From Sindora glabra (lineage: Eukaryota; Streptophyta; Magnoliopsida; Fabales; Fabaceae), in NCBI GenBank assembly GCA_020226215.1, contig CM035234.1, positions 15,652,713 to 15,716,712 of the forward strand: a stretch of 64,000 nt of DNA, in the 5' to 3' direction. Below the pieces are notes generated by a model, which was not told the DNA's origin, made no database searches, and was given only the letters and a program-made list of their open reading frames with translations. The position numbers were made by a program, and so were the translations under genes. This document shows positions 1-13,129 of this stretch, one piece after another. The first letter of the stretch is position 1. Each line of letters starts with the position of its first letter.

Positions 1-359
1 TTTTCCATGTGATCATATAATTTCCTCTATTTGATTAAATTTTGAAAACGATGAACATAGAAGCCAAGAAAACCTATAAAGCTTGACTAGTTTTTAAATT
101 AAACAGAATTTTTTTTAATTCCATTCATTGGCTACTAATCTCACTAAATATCTCTTACTTAATGATTAATCAAAAAGTAAAAAGGACAAATGAATATTGT
201 ATTATTTTTCAACATTCACTTCATTAATAAATATTAAAATATTGAGATTTCTGTTAAAAAGCCAATTTTGGTCACCACTTTCCTTTTAGAAACAAATTTG
301 AATTACCTTATTACTATTCACAATTCACATTTTTGTCCTATAGCAGAAAATCAAATCTG

Positions 360-1265
360 CAAATGTGGGCAAAAGAGAGAGAAAAGTGAAGTTAAGTTGG
401 ATCCTACTTTATCTAGTTAGCAAAACTAGCTTGTAGAACAAGCCAAGACAACTTCGAGAGAAAGAATACTTGTAGAACAAATAGCATCCTTCAATAAATA
501 GCATTACATTCCAAAAGGAAAAAGACTCTTCGATCTTGAACTTACATATATAGCATATTGCTATAGTTCTTGTGCCTCTCCTACTTCAAAATTTTCTCTT
601 CAAATACATTATACCTCAACTTGCAAAGCTGTACTCAAGAGTGTTGAGTGATCTATTTTAAAATCTCCTAATGAGAATGTGAGGAAACTTTTCTTGCATT
701 TGAGAAAAGCAAGAGATTGAGAGAAAGAGAGTGTCTTTCTTGGAAAAATCTTGATAACTTGTATTAAATCTTGGAATTAGGCTTAGAAAGGTTCTTCTTA
801 GAAGAACAAGTGTGGTTGATAAAAAAAGGGGTGAAACGTTGTAAGGATAAGTAATATCACAACTAGTGGAATACCTCAAGTGACACTTGATTTCTCAAGA
901 AGGGAAGAGTAGACCTAAATGGCATCTCTTTTGAACCATCGAACCTCATCACTTTTCTTCCCTACTCTCTTATACTTTCAAGTTTTAGCTTTTCATGCAC
1001 TTTAAATTTCATACAATTACAACAACTTGATTTTTTATCCTACGATTATTTCTTAATCTTGTAAAAATATTAAAGTATTTTTGAGATTACATATTTATCA
1101 TATTTTGACTGCATGAAATTAATTTTATCTCTCAGTTATTTTCTTAGTGTTGTGAAAATATTTATGTATTTTTGAACAACTTATTCACCATATTTGGAAG
1201 AAGTTATAAAAAAAATAATTTCCATTATTGTTACAAAAGTTTTTAATAGCTAATTCCCCTTCTCA
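360..1265 (+). mobile_element. Possible decayed LTR-retrotransposon (copia-like) fragment
   Basis: This stretch is less AT-rich than its flanks and has no usable reading frame. Around 830-960 it resembles the type of sequence found near the 3' part of plant copia LTRs (a purine-rich run, then a segment ending in an aaccatcgaacc-like motif). I could not find a second LTR, a primer-binding site or any gag-pol coding remnant, so the class is a guess from general appearance. It could equally be unique intergenic DNA. Confidence 0.22.
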
Positions 1266-1464
1266 AGATTTGTTTGCTCTATCAAGTAGAAGCAGGTTGG
1301 TCTCAAGACATTTGAAGTCTAGTAAAGAGCTTTAAATTTGATCCTTAGAGACACTTTTGTTAAGAGAGATTTATCGTCCATTGCTCCCGCATCAAATTTA
1401 GATATTAGTTTTATGCTTGATAAAAAGAAGAGCAGATAATCTAGGTATTAAAAGAAAAAAACTT

Positions 1465-1850
1465 CATACGCTTCTAATCAAATAATTATGTCTTTATTAT
1501 AAAAGTTATTTAACTATCAAAGTTTAAACAAGATTGGTGTGACAAAATGCATAAAGCCAGCCAAGCAAATATGACATGTAATTTGGTATTTTCTTTGTGA
1601 CATGAGGAGTCACCCATATAGCATGAATAATAAATATAGAAGTGATTTATCGGTATTTAGTTACAATACATCGGCTAGTAGGAGCAATCGAGCTACTGAA
1701 TACGAGCCTTCTTCTCTTCACAGCCCAACTAGTATAATATTATGTTATAATTTATTTTTACTGCATGACGGGATATTGGAGAAAATTATTAATAAATAAA
1801 ATAAGATGTTAGAATAATTTACATGAACTTTTTTAAGAGATATATGTGAT
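1465..1850 (+). repeat. Dispersed repeat family R1, copy 1
   Basis: First of three diverged copies of an unnamed dispersed repeat. Shared landmarks in order are: a catacgcttct-like start, a ttattataaaagttattt block, an aaagccagcc-aagcaaat block, atgtaatttggtatttt, an agtcac motif, agcatgaataata, and near the end gatattggagaaaattatt. The other copies are at about 8,075-8,470 and 20,585-21,170. No terminal repeats or open frame were found, so the element class is unknown. Confidence 0.6.
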
Positions 1851-2830
1851 ATTATTATTCTGTAAATTCGATCACTAGCTAAGATCCATTTAACTACACA
1901 TACCATTCTCTTACAATCCATGTAACATTTTCCTATTCTTACGGTTACAACATTTTCAATCCTGTCATACGACTTATAGGATTCAAAATAATTTTCAATT
2001 TCATTCTAAGTTTCAAAAGGTTTTCTTTTAATGCAAATATATTTTAATATTACACCAATACTTAATATTTTAAGGCTGTTGTTTTAAATTTTTGGCCTCA
2101 CTAAAACGACATGCTTATGAAATACTGTTTAAAATGTTTATTTTAGTTTCTCAATTTGTTTCCATAGTGATAAATAGAGTATGAATCTATTTTGGACCTG
2201 GTTAGTCGAAATAATCTAGGTAAAAAGAAATTAGTGAAACGATTGTTTTTGACATATCATGAAAGATTTTTTTAATTTTATAGGAATATCAAAGGTAGGA
2301 AATGTAAATAAGAAAATATTGAAAAGGGGATGTTTTGGATTTTATTGAAGCCAAAGAACGAAAATAAGAATATCATAAAAAGGAAATTAGTATGATTTTA
2401 TTTTATTTTGATCCAAAGAGATCATTTGTTAAAATTTGGAAAATTGCCAATACATCTGAAAGCTTTTGTTATGATTTTATTTTGTCGTTCCATCTTCTAC
2501 CAGTACCGTCTTACTGCTTGCAGACTGAAATATGCCTTGGAATGCTCTTACTTTATAACGTAGATTTTCTGTGCTATTGTTTGATGGTTTGGAGATATGC
2601 TTCTTGTCAATTTCAAATTCACTTATACATTGCATAAGGATGTATTAGTTTGAAGTGAGAGCTGCCAAAGAAAGGAACCAGAGAGATTAACTTAATTTGA
2701 AGAATCATTGTACCCAAGATAGATTTGGTCTTTTGGTTTGTTGAAGGATCCATCAAATCTATTTCAAATTATTTTTCTTATTTTTAATTTTTTTGGTGTG
2801 AGGCGTTGCCTCCCATTTGCTATATTTAGA

Positions 2831-2944
2831 TAAAATAGTATGATATTAACAAAATAGACTCTAAATTATATAAAATAACAATTTCACCCTTAAAATTGTA
2901 TAGTATTATCAAAATGGTTTCTAAATTATGTAAAGTTCACCCTT
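2831..2944. repeat. Diverged 60-bp tandem duplication
   Basis: Two adjacent, diverged units (2,831-2,890 and 2,891-2,944) share the order: taaaat, tagtat, caaaat, ctaaattat, then a ttcaccct end. This is a local duplication in non-coding DNA with no gene nearby. Confidence 0.5.
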
Positions 2945-3486
2945 GAATGATAGTCTATACGTAAAACTTCACCCCTCAATTATTTTTTAAAGATGAAATT
3001 GTATGTATTGAATATTATTTGAAGGACCTAGTGAATTATGAAACCACAAGTGATTGAAAAGTAAATAAATAGAAGAAAGCTTAGGGAGTGAGCTCTTCGA
3101 CAGATCTTTTCCCAATCTTCTTTTTCTTTAGTAATAGTAAAGATTATTATTATTATTTTTTATAATTTAGAAATAATTATGTGAGCATTTTATGATTTTA
3201 AAGATGAAATATTAGTTTTATTTTGTATTTATATGCTTTGGTGGGTTTTAAAGGTTAACTTTTATATCGAAAAAAGTTAGGGCCATTTGGTTGGGACAAA
3301 TTCAAAAAAGGAAAAATAAATGATGAGTTTTCATTCCTTTTGTATGTGGTTAGTTTTAAAAAAATTTGTTCTTTTTTCCTATTTTCTAATTACTCCAAAC
3401 TAAGGGAACGGCGATTCCTTTCTAAAGGAATTCAATTTCCTCATTTTTGGGTTTTAAGCTTATCATTTTTAATATAATAATATGAG

Positions 3487-4338
3487 AAAATTATATTTTA
3501 TCCATATGAAGTTTCACTTTTTTTCACTCTAGCCACTTTTGATTTTAAAAGTTGCAAGCTATCCACTTGTGATTTCAATTTCTAACACGTTACCTACTTG
3601 AGTTATTTTCCATCCAAAAAAAAAATCATGAAAATCAAAATGACATCCAAAAAATTAATGGAAATCAAAATAACATCATTTTTTCATAGCATGAAAATAA
3701 AGAAAAGCAAATTAAATTTAATACATCCAACTTAGTGGATTTCATTTTCCTTTAACTTTGAATTTACATTTGAGTAATAGTATTGTTAAAACATGACAAA
3801 TAAATTATTTTTTCCATGAATTCAAATGCAAAATCTATTAAAATTATGCTAGTCTAAGTAATCTTCTAAAGAAGGTGAATTACTATTTGAAACAACCTAT
3901 ACATCAAATGAACAAAGAGAGGCTTTTGGTTGAACTACAAATATAGCAAAAGGCTTGATAAATGACTAGAGTGATTTTTGCCCCTCTACTTCAATTCTCT
4001 TGCACAATGCATCACAATTACTAATTACTTTAGTTAACCTTCCTTTTTAACCCTTAAACTTTTAATTAGCATGAGCATACAATAATTTTTGTCAAATATA
4101 AATCCAAAGTTAAAAGAAAAATAAAACCCTTTACATTGAATGTATTGAAGTTTGCTTTTATTTATTTTCATGTTATAATTTGATCTCCATCAATTTTCTT
4201 TTTTTGAATAGAAAATAACTTAGGTGGGTAAAACACTTATAGTTAAAGCCATACATGGCTACCTTTCAACTTTTAAAACCATAGGTAGACAAAGTGAAAA
4301 AGGATAAAACATCAGGCAGTTAAAGCGTAATTTACCAT
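3487..4338. mobile_element. Foldback element with arms of about 250-300 bp
   Basis: Sequence from 3,487 to about 3,790 matches, in reverse complement, sequence from about 4,075 to 4,338. Shared landmarks are TTTTATCC, TTTCACTTTTT, TTTTAAAAGTTG, AGTTATTTTC, an A-run, CATGAAAATAAA, AAAGCAAA and TTTAACTTTG-ATTTA. This is a non-autonomous foldback or MITE-like element with no coding capacity, lying inside the larger Harbinger-like element. Confidence 0.6.
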
Positions 4339-4865
4339 AATAATAATAATTAATTATTAATGTTAATAATAAATTATTATAAAAATAAAGTAAATAATAA
4401 ATAATGATAATAATTAATAATAGTAATTATTAAAAATAAAAATAGGAATAAATAATAAAATGAACAATAATAAGTAATAAAAATTAATAATATTGATAAT
4501 AATATTAATTAAAAAGATAAATAATAATATAAAAATAATTGATAAAATAATATTTATAAACACTAATTATACAATAAAGATATTACTAATATGATAATAA
4601 ATAATAATAAAACAATAAAATAATTACTAAAAAATAATTAATAAATGATAATAAAAGTAATAATAAAAATTATGTTAATAAAAGATGAATATTTAAAAAA
4701 TAAATAATTATAAAAATATTTGTATTTGTAAAAAATAAATAATAAATAACAAAGTGTTAATTTATAATATTATTATTAAAATAAAGATAATAAATAAATA
4801 ACAATTATAATAGTAGTATAATATTTATTTTAATAATAATTAGAAGTAAATTATTTTTCAGTTCA
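4339..4865. repeat. AAT-rich low-complexity block
   Basis: About 525 bp consist almost only of A and T, dominated by interrupted aat/ata/taa units. There is no coding signal. It may be a degenerated trinucleotide microsatellite. Confidence 0.8.
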
Positions 4866-5944
4866 ATAAATATTAATAAAATAAATTATGAAAATTTGAT
4901 TCTGCCTCTTGTTTGAATTAAATAAAGTAGGTAATCACAAGCTATTCGTTCTCTTTCTCTTTATTTCTCTTGATTCCTTTCCTTGTGTTTAGTTGAATCA
5001 AACGGCCATAGATATATCCTAATGTTTTGTATGGTGATTCAACAAACAGTGACATAATTATATTAACTGCTCCAATTTAATTTTCTTATTGGAATTGTAA
5101 AAGATGAACAAAGAATATCTAGATTTAAATAATTTTTGTCACAATATGCATGGTATGACTAATTTCCAGGATACAACTAATTCTCTGAATATAGTCAACA
5201 AATAGAAACATGGAAATGTGGAAAGTAAAATTAATGTCTCAAACTATCTAAAATTGAATAGTCATGCTAGTTGTACACATGCCAACTACGTGCCATTTTG
5301 TTTGTAAAATCTTTTTGTTATTTTTTAAAATATTTTAAGAAAAGATAAGATTTCTATATTTAATTCAAGTTTTTAGAAAAGTATTTTTGAAAATATGAAT
5401 ATATCTGGAAATGGTTATAACCTAATATTCCCCTAAAATATACTCATAAAGAAAGTGGATATTCTATATTCTCATGATATTAGAATCTTTCAATAATATA
5501 AATAGATTATTTGTTCACCTTTCTATTAAAGTTTTACCCCTATTAACACTCATTTCACTATCACTTATCATGGTTGACCATTATCAACTACCACTCATTA
5601 TTAATCACCACCGTCATTGTTATCACCTATTACTAGTAACCATCATGTGTAAGAATTAGTGGCCTTCATGACCACATGGAAGATTGCTATCATTGTATCT
5701 AAATCCTATTAATTATTTTAACTACTACTTATTAAATATATTAAATTATTTGCTTATTTGATGAATAATTATGATCATAATTGTCTCACTCTCATTTTAA
5801 GGTCATATTAGGGGATTGATGTTCATCAACCAAGTTAGTGGATACTCTTCATATTTCTTTAATGGGAAAAATGAGAAATTTTATCCTTTGAAGGGTCACT
5901 TGAAACAATGGAATAAGTTTTGTTAATTTAATGGGGGAATTGAA

Positions 5945-6015
5945 GAGTCATGACTCTAATAGATTGAATCATTTGAAGCTCTATATAAAGGGCTTTTGAT
6001 TCCTCTCTCCTCTTC
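5945..6015 (+). promoter_or_regulatory. Promoter-like site: TATA box with upstream palindrome
   Basis: CTATATAAAG at 5,981-5,990 is a good plant TATA box. A perfect 12-bp palindrome, GAGTCATGACTC (5,945-5,956), lies 24 bp upstream and contains two inverted TGACTC cores of the GCN4 type bound by bZIP proteins. A pyrimidine-rich CT stretch at the expected start-site distance follows (about 6,000-6,020). No open reading frame lies downstream. If real, it would drive a non-coding or transposon (LTR) transcript. Confidence 0.3.
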
Positions 6016-6599
6016 ATCCCCACAAGCAACACAAACTGAAAATAAAAGGTTCCAACTCACCCAATATTAACATCAACATTAAAGTAATAAGAAGAGCAAC
6101 GACAGGAAAGATCAAAGCATTAATTTTGTTCCAACCTTTATTCCTCTTTATATTTTCTTATAGGTTTCTTGTAGGACCTCAATTCATTTTAGTGCAAGGT
6201 ATATCTTCTGAACTTATATGGTAACTTCATATTTTATGAAGATGAGAAGATATTAAGATATTTATTTAACATGATTCCACATAATCGTTATAATTGTTTA
6301 ATAGTATTCATAAATTATGACATATCAAAGACTTATCTATATATCCTCAAATTTTTCTTAATATATCTTCTTGTACCTAATGTCATTTTTATAATTAAAT
6401 AAAATATTTTCCTATTTGCAATACTAATTACTCTCTATTTTTTTGTTTTTCTTTAATTTAAAAATAATTTTTAAAAAGCAAAAATAAAAAATATATAAAT
6501 ACACTTCAAGATTCGCGAAAAAGAATTTCTGGAAGTAAACCCCACTTGAAATGAAGTGTTAAATGATGCAATGCAATATAAAGAAAAGGTGGTGGACTA

Positions 6600-6905
6600 A
6601 GAGGTGCAAACAAATTCAAGTCCGCGGACACGTCCTGATCTACCATCAACTTTGGCGGATTGGAACTATTTAAAATTGAGTCTTTTTTTTTATATAGATA
6701 ATATGGACTTGTCCTCTATAGGCTGTACAAATGTGGATCAATTCATGGACTTTCAGCTAAAGTTTATAGACATGTATGAGATTGTTACAAACTTTAGCAA
6801 ATTCAGACTTCTCGAAATTGGATCCTTTTTTTTATAAATAATACAAACATGTCCGTCAATAATTGGATTTTCATATCCAGTCTGGTCTGCTCATTTGACA
6901 TCCTA
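6600..6905. mobile_element. Possible small MITE (about 306 bp)
   Basis: The left end AGAGGTGCAAACAAAT and the reverse complement of the right end (AGGATGTCAAATGAGC) resemble each other. They also resemble the AGGGGTGCAAAC ends of the hAT-like element at 58.6 kb. Two T-run segments inside look like a weak internal duplication. There is no coding sequence. Target duplication is unclear. Confidence 0.35.
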
Positions 6906-8074
6906 ATTCAAAGTTAGAACTATGGGTTCATCAAGAAGCTATATAAGTTTTGAAGAAATGTTGATTGAGCTTAGACCTAATTGACTAGTTCACCCAACCG
7001 AGCTGACTAATCACTAAAGATCAATCTGATCATTTCACGATCAGATTTAATATGAGAGAAACTTTAGAATGTAAAGATATATATAGGGAAGTTAATGTAA
7101 CCAAACATGGATGTTCCAACATGAGAGATAGAAGGCTAAATTTAATAATTCATATAAAAATAATTAACATAGAAAAAATTTAAAATTGACACAACATATA
7201 GAAATATACTCAAAATTAGTACAATAAGTAAGAATGAATTTTAAAAAATAGGATTGTTCTTCAATACATTCTTGAAATAGGGACTATCAAAATGACTTTT
7301 GCAACCTTTTACACAATTGTAATTTTTTCATAAAATTTTATAATGTTTTTTATAAAACTTATAGTCTTTTTACAGATCAGTTCCAAATTTTTTTATGATT
7401 CAAATTTACTACTCATGTTGTAAGATTTGTGTATGAAGTAAGATTTATACATGAAAGAAGTTGGATGAAGAAAAAATTATGAAAGGATGCCAGTAAAGAA
7501 GTAAAATGGTGCAATATGCACCGACAAAACGTTTCAAAATCTTAGAATTTATGGATAATGCATTAATAGTGCCCATAAATTTAACAAGTTTCTTTAATTG
7601 TACATTTATATTAAATTCAACAAGCTCGTTATTTAAAAAAATGTTTATACAAGTAATTTTGATTCCAAAATTTGGCATTTTTCATTATAAAGATTTGTAT
7701 ATAATTTTATGAAAATTGTGTTTAACAAATGTTGCAATTCCATTGACAAAAAAACTTCATCATAAGATTTTGTGGAAATTGATAATACTTTCTTAAACGA
7801 ATTACGATGTAGAATTTATTTTCCTCAAAAGTAATAAGAATACTAGAGATCCAAATTATTTTTAAATATATAATGAAACATAAATCAAATTTGTTAATAA
7901 TTAGGCTTTTGCTTAAGGTTACTGAAAATGTTTCACAAGAAGTAGGCACAAGACACCCACAATTGTTTTTTTTTTAAAAAACGCAGAGCGTTTTGTGATT
8001 TTATTATAACAGAATTTTATTTTTGTCACAAAAAATAAAATTTTAATTATTAAATTATAAACAAATCTCTGCAG

Positions 8075-8470
8075 TTGGACTGACCTTACTATTCCGTGGT
8101 ATAGCCAATATATGATGTGTTTGACCTTTACTATAGGCTTTGTACATACGTTTCTGCTTAAATAATAATTATGGTTTTAATATAAAATTTTATTTAACTA
8201 AAAAATTTTAAAAAAAATTAGGGTGACAAAATAGATAAATTCAGCGGAGCCAATGTAGAATGTAGTTTCAGATTTTCGTTGTTGCGTGAGGGAGTCGCCA
8301 CAATTGCATGAATAATAGATTTATAAGAAACTCGTTATTTCATTATGGCATAGATAGTAACATAAATAATAAATCAATCCTTCATTTTTTTTTAGACGCA
8401 CTGAGGTATTGGCGAAAATTATGAATACTTCAAATAAGTTATTATTATAATTTACATAAATAATATTATG
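8075..8470 (+). repeat. Dispersed repeat family R1, copy 2
   Basis: This copy shares landmarks with the others: ctataggctt, catacg-tttctgctta, a tttatttaact block, gtgacaaaatagat, an agtcgcc-aca motif, gcatgaataatagatttataag, and an end resembling gatattggagaaaattatt. Its start (ctgacctta-ctataggctt) matches copy 3 better than copy 1. There is no open frame. Confidence 0.6.
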
Positions 8471-9577
8471 ACAATAACTTTTTTCTTTTTAATTTTTTGG
8501 CTTGATTTTAGGGTTTCTGTATTCAATTTCATTGATCATGTTGCTAGAAAATTGAAGAATTAGAGGTGTTGGCTATCAAACACCTAACTCATATACATCC
8601 AATGCTAATTAACCTAATCAGTTATATTAAATTAATGCATAAGATTCGGTTGACTTCAAATTTTAAAAGAAATTTAGAACAATTAGTGTTGGTCGGTTAA
8701 ACCCTTGGACTTGTTAATCAATTATAATCAATTGATATCTATCTCTATTTGAAGATGAGTTGAAAAGAAATAGTTGTGGGAATTGAACCAATTTAATTTT
8801 AACAGGAGAGAATTTATTCTTAAAGAGAAATCTAGTTGAAACTTGTCAGACATATATAAATCAGGATTTGACTCTTCTAAAGTGTATCTTATATTTTAGA
8901 GAGTAAAATGTATTATCAAAGCCATTAATGAGAAAATCAAGAGTGTGAATAATCACAAATTTAAAAAAAATTATTTATTATTATTTATAAAATTATTAAT
9001 CATTGATTTTCTCATTAAATGTTGCGATGATACAATTTACCTTTTAAAGTGGGCTTTAAAGTGCAAGATGCACTTTAAAGGAGCCCAATAAATCAAATTC
9101 TTTATTTTTGAGTATTTATGGATTGATATAGTTTCAGGAAAGAATTTGTAGCCTTCAGTTAAAGCTCATCTGACACATATAAATAAATAAATAAAATTGT
9201 TCACTATATTTTAAACATGCTACGATATTAGAAAAGATCATTGTAATTAATTAGAATAACAGCCTATAATGTATTATTTTTACAAATTTTAATTAAAAAT
9301 TTTATGAAATATTATTATTTCATTATATTAAGCCCCGGCAATTATGAGCCTCTCAACTGTTAACAGTATTATTATAAAGTAAAATTTGGTTGATATATTT
9401 ACACAAGATTATTTTACTTTTGATTCGTTATTCTTTATTAACCATGTTTTGAAAAATATTATAATTAATTATCTTAATAAATTTTTCCTCTAAAAAATTT
9501 GAATTTATTAAAAAATAAAATCAAAAGCTGTTTAGAAAATACAATTAGCGGAACCAATTAATTTTACAATCATGAAA

Positions 9578-9845
9578 ATATTCATTATTTAAAAATTAAA
9601 ATTATATATAAAGTATACAAATTAATAAGCATTAGATTTTGAAGATATAATTTCTTTCCTAAAACATAAATATCAAGCTCCAAATTATGTAATGCCTAAA
9701 ATTGAAAATATTCACTTATTAAAAAAAACTAAATTCATATATAAAGCATACAGATTTACAAGGATTCAATTTTAAGGATATATTTTCTTCTTAAAATTTA
9801 AATATTAAGACTTGCAAGTTCAAAATTATGAAGAGCTTGAAATTC
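9578..9845. repeat. Diverged 130-bp tandem duplication
   Basis: Two units, starting atattca at 9,578 and at 9,708, run in parallel through atatataaag-atac, gatttt-aagatata-tttctt, aaatat-aag and aaattatg. The sequence is non-coding. Confidence 0.45.
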
Positions 9846-10480
9846 CATTCACGCAATATAATATATTGAGGAGTCTAAAATAATTTTTCAAATATCAAAC
9901 TGATGAGGGAGTACTCTTATATTAATATTCAAGAAGGCTAGCCAGCATTAAGGGCTCACATATTTAGATAACCAAATGCATGCAATAATTGCATTTATAA
10001 TTTTTTTAATTCAAACTCACAAATAATTAATATTTAAAAAATATTTTATTTTCTACAATGTAATACATTACATTACATATGTGTGAGAAATTCTCAAAAA
10101 ATTGACGGGAGATTATTTTTCAGTAGATAAATTCATTAGCAATGTATTATTGTGTATTAAATAAGTACAATCATAATTATTATATCTGGCTATTTAGATA
10201 AGTAGGTTTCAGCTTTTTCATGAATCCCACACCATAAATTTTTTATCTAATCATATGATTAATGTGAAACTTATAAAAATGTAAAGATTCACTTATATAA
10301 ACTATCATATGCAACAATTGTATTCAAATTTATAAATAATTTAGTATTTAAAAATTATTTTAAATATCTTCATATATTCTTTTATTATAAGTTATGTAAT
10401 TAAAAAAATTTGTAGACAAACCTGGTGTCACAAAATAGATAATTGAAATAAGAGATAAAAAATACTGCATTCATATAGGT

Positions 10481-10560
10481 CTTGCCTGGCAATTAGCTAA
10501 TTCAATTAGCTAATAGCTAATTCAATTAGCTAGCTAATTCAATTAGCTAATTGCATTAAC
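10481..10560. repeat. Palindromic AGCT-rich mini-repeat
   Basis: At least three units of the self-complementary type aattagctaattcaattagc lie side by side, so this block can fold on itself on either strand. Related agctaattga pieces recur at 11,028-11,095. The whole 10,481-11,170 interval may therefore be one decayed inverted-repeat element, but its ends are not clear. Confidence 0.45.
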
Positions 10561-11319
10561 TGATTTGACCAGCTGATAATATTAGCTATTTAAGTGAAAA
10601 TGTTTGATAAAATTGACTGTTTCCTATTAGTTGTTTATATGCAAAATAACATATAAGGACATGTATATATTTTATAATTTATTTAAATATTTTTTACTTT
10701 AATAATATTTTAGATTTATTATATGATTTATATTTAAGAAATATAATAATTTATTTTTAAGAAAAATGATAATTTATTTTAAATAATTTTTTAAGTCATA
10801 CTTTCTTAAAAATATGATAAATCTAAAATATGATTAAAGATTTATTATATTTCTTAAGTTATTATATTTTTTAAAAAATAAATTATTATACTTCATAAAT
10901 ACTTTATAGAAATTAATAATTATTATTTAATAAAAAATTTTAATCTTTTTTTAGTGAGGATATAAGTAAAAATACTCATATTATTTAAAGATAATTTTGT
11001 ATTTTTACAAACCCATTATCAATAAGCTAATTGAAAATGTTGGGTTTATTAGCTTTTTCAAATTAACTTATTAAGGGTCAATCAGCTAATTGAATAAATT
11101 ATTTATTAAATAGTTAAATTAACTTATTAATTCAGTCAAACAGTTAAACATTATCAAATCACCTAAAAGCTCACCAAAAAGTTCTTTACTAAAGACCCTC
11201 ATAATATGATTCTATCCCTAGTCCACATAAAAGTTAAAGTGTGTAAAAAAAATCATATGAAATTCATACTGCCCACACTTTTTTCACTTCTATTAATTGC
11301 TCTTCCCTGATATTTGCAC

Positions 11320-12935
11320 ATAAATTAGCGGCCTCTCCTTTATTTTCAAAAAATTCACTAACAACCCTTAAAAATTTACAAGAATGGACTTCTTTCTTTT
11401 ATTATTTCAATTTTATCCTTTTTATATATTATAATACTTACAATCTTTATAAAATCATTATCTAAACTAATAAAATTTCTTAAAAATTATATTTATTTAA
11501 GGATGATTTTTAAGATAATATCTTGACATGTATTTTGAAAGTATTTTAAATTTTCTCAAATATTTTATCAAATACAATTTTGTAACATTTCATATGCTTT
11601 GTATTTTAACTTTGCATGTCAATTCTTTCAAAATGATTAGTAAGATAATACATTAACATGTATTCTAGAAATATTTTAAATTTAATAAAATATTTTATTA
11701 AATAAAATTTTGTAATCCTTATAAAAGTAATATATAAAATAGTAGAGTTACTTTAAAATGATAAGTTATTCAAGACTATTTATTAATCTGGATATTGGAG
11801 TTTCCCAAACTTATCTATTAAAATAAATACAATAATTGGTCTATTATTTATAAAGATGATAATTCTTATACCTCTTAAATTTTACAACCAGCATTGTTAG
11901 TCCCCTATTTTTATTTTTATTATAATTATTCATCCCTTAATTTACTTATAATATTAAAATAAATAAAAAATATTGAAATAAATTATTAAATCTCACCTTA
12001 GCATTATAAAATATGTGCTTACTTTTTAGTTATATTCTCTTTTTCTTTTGTCATTTATTTTAGTGTTATGAGTCAAGATAAAGATGAATACCTATAACAA
12101 AAATAGAATAGATGATTAATCATGCTAGTTATGAAAATTGTGTAATAATTATCACTTTTATATAGGAGGGGCTAAATGTTGTGCATATTCTATTAAACTA
12201 TAAGATTAACATAGACAACATCAAAATTTATATTTCCAATATTTTAACTTATTTAATAAATACAACCATTAACTTTAAGGAATACATAAATTTTCAGCAA
12301 TATTTAATAATATATAGATTTAGTTATAAAATAGACTAAAGTAAAAATAATTTATGTATGAAATATTCAAAATAATAATGAGTAATTTATGCATTGCTTA
12401 AAATAGTTACCAAAATAATTGAATGGTTCAAAATATTAAAAGAATAAAATTCAATATTTTCTATGTTAATCACATAATTTAATAATTTAAAATATTAAAA
12501 AGGTAAACTTATATTTTATGAAAATATTTATATTTTCTTGATAATAAGATAATTTTTCATAAAAATAAAAATTCTATGACACATTTTTAATCAATAATTT
12601 TTTTTGGTATCTGTAATGTACAAAGTATATAAAAAGTTGCAAAATTATATTTGATCAAATTTTTAAGAAATTCTAAAATATTTTCAAAATATATATTAAG
12701 ATATCATCTTACAAATCATCCTTAAATAATTATTATGTTTAAGTTACTTTATTAATTTAGATAATTATTTTGTAGAAATTGTAAGTATTATTATATATAA
12801 AAGGTCAAAATTAGTATAATAAAAAAGAAGTTGAGTTTCTAAGGGGGTTAGTGAAATTTTTGAAAATTAGTGAAACTTTTTAAGATAGAGAGGAAGATGG
12901 TGACTTATGTCCAAACCTTAAGGGGGCTGAGAGAA
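11320..12935. mobile_element. Foldback element family R2, full copy
   Basis: Sequence from about 11,330 to 11,620 is the imperfect reverse complement of about 12,600-12,925. Shared landmarks from the outside in are: TTTTCAAAAA-TTCACTAAC, ACTTCTTT-TTTTATTA, TAATACTTACAAT, ATTATCTAAA-TAATAAA, TTATTTAAGGATGATTT, TTTGAAA-TATTTTA and ACTTTGTA. The roughly 1-kb interior is AT-rich and non-coding. Single-ended relatives occur at about 49.6-50.2, 60.4-61.1 and 62.4-62.8 kb. It is probably non-autonomous; the superfamily was not recognised. Confidence 0.55.
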
Positions 12936-13129
12936 ATTTTCTCTTTTCCTTAACAAAAGCATGTATATCAATTCGGAACCATCTAATTTATTGGTTTAGG
13001 ACTTCTATCCTTCCTAACATTGAATTCATTTCATTTTATTAAAAAAAAATTCAATTTCATACATCATTTTACTTTCAACTCGCTCCAGGGAATAGAAGCT
13101 ATCAAGATGGTGTTGCTTAAGTTTAGACA

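Larger units (their letters stand above)
3280..5007. mobile_element. Harbinger/Tourist-like element enlarged by nested sequence
   Basis: The ends are imperfect inverted repeats: GGGCCATTTGGTT at 3,280 and the complement of AATCAAACGGCC ending at 5,007. They are followed inward on both sides by purine-rich AAGGAAA-type sequence. GGCC-GTTTGGTT ends are typical of Tourist-like MITEs. The flanking trinucleotides (tta and ata) fit a decayed TTA-type target duplication. No transposase is visible. The interior holds a second foldback element and a block of AAT-rich low-complexity DNA, so this looks like a nested insertion. Confidence 0.45.
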
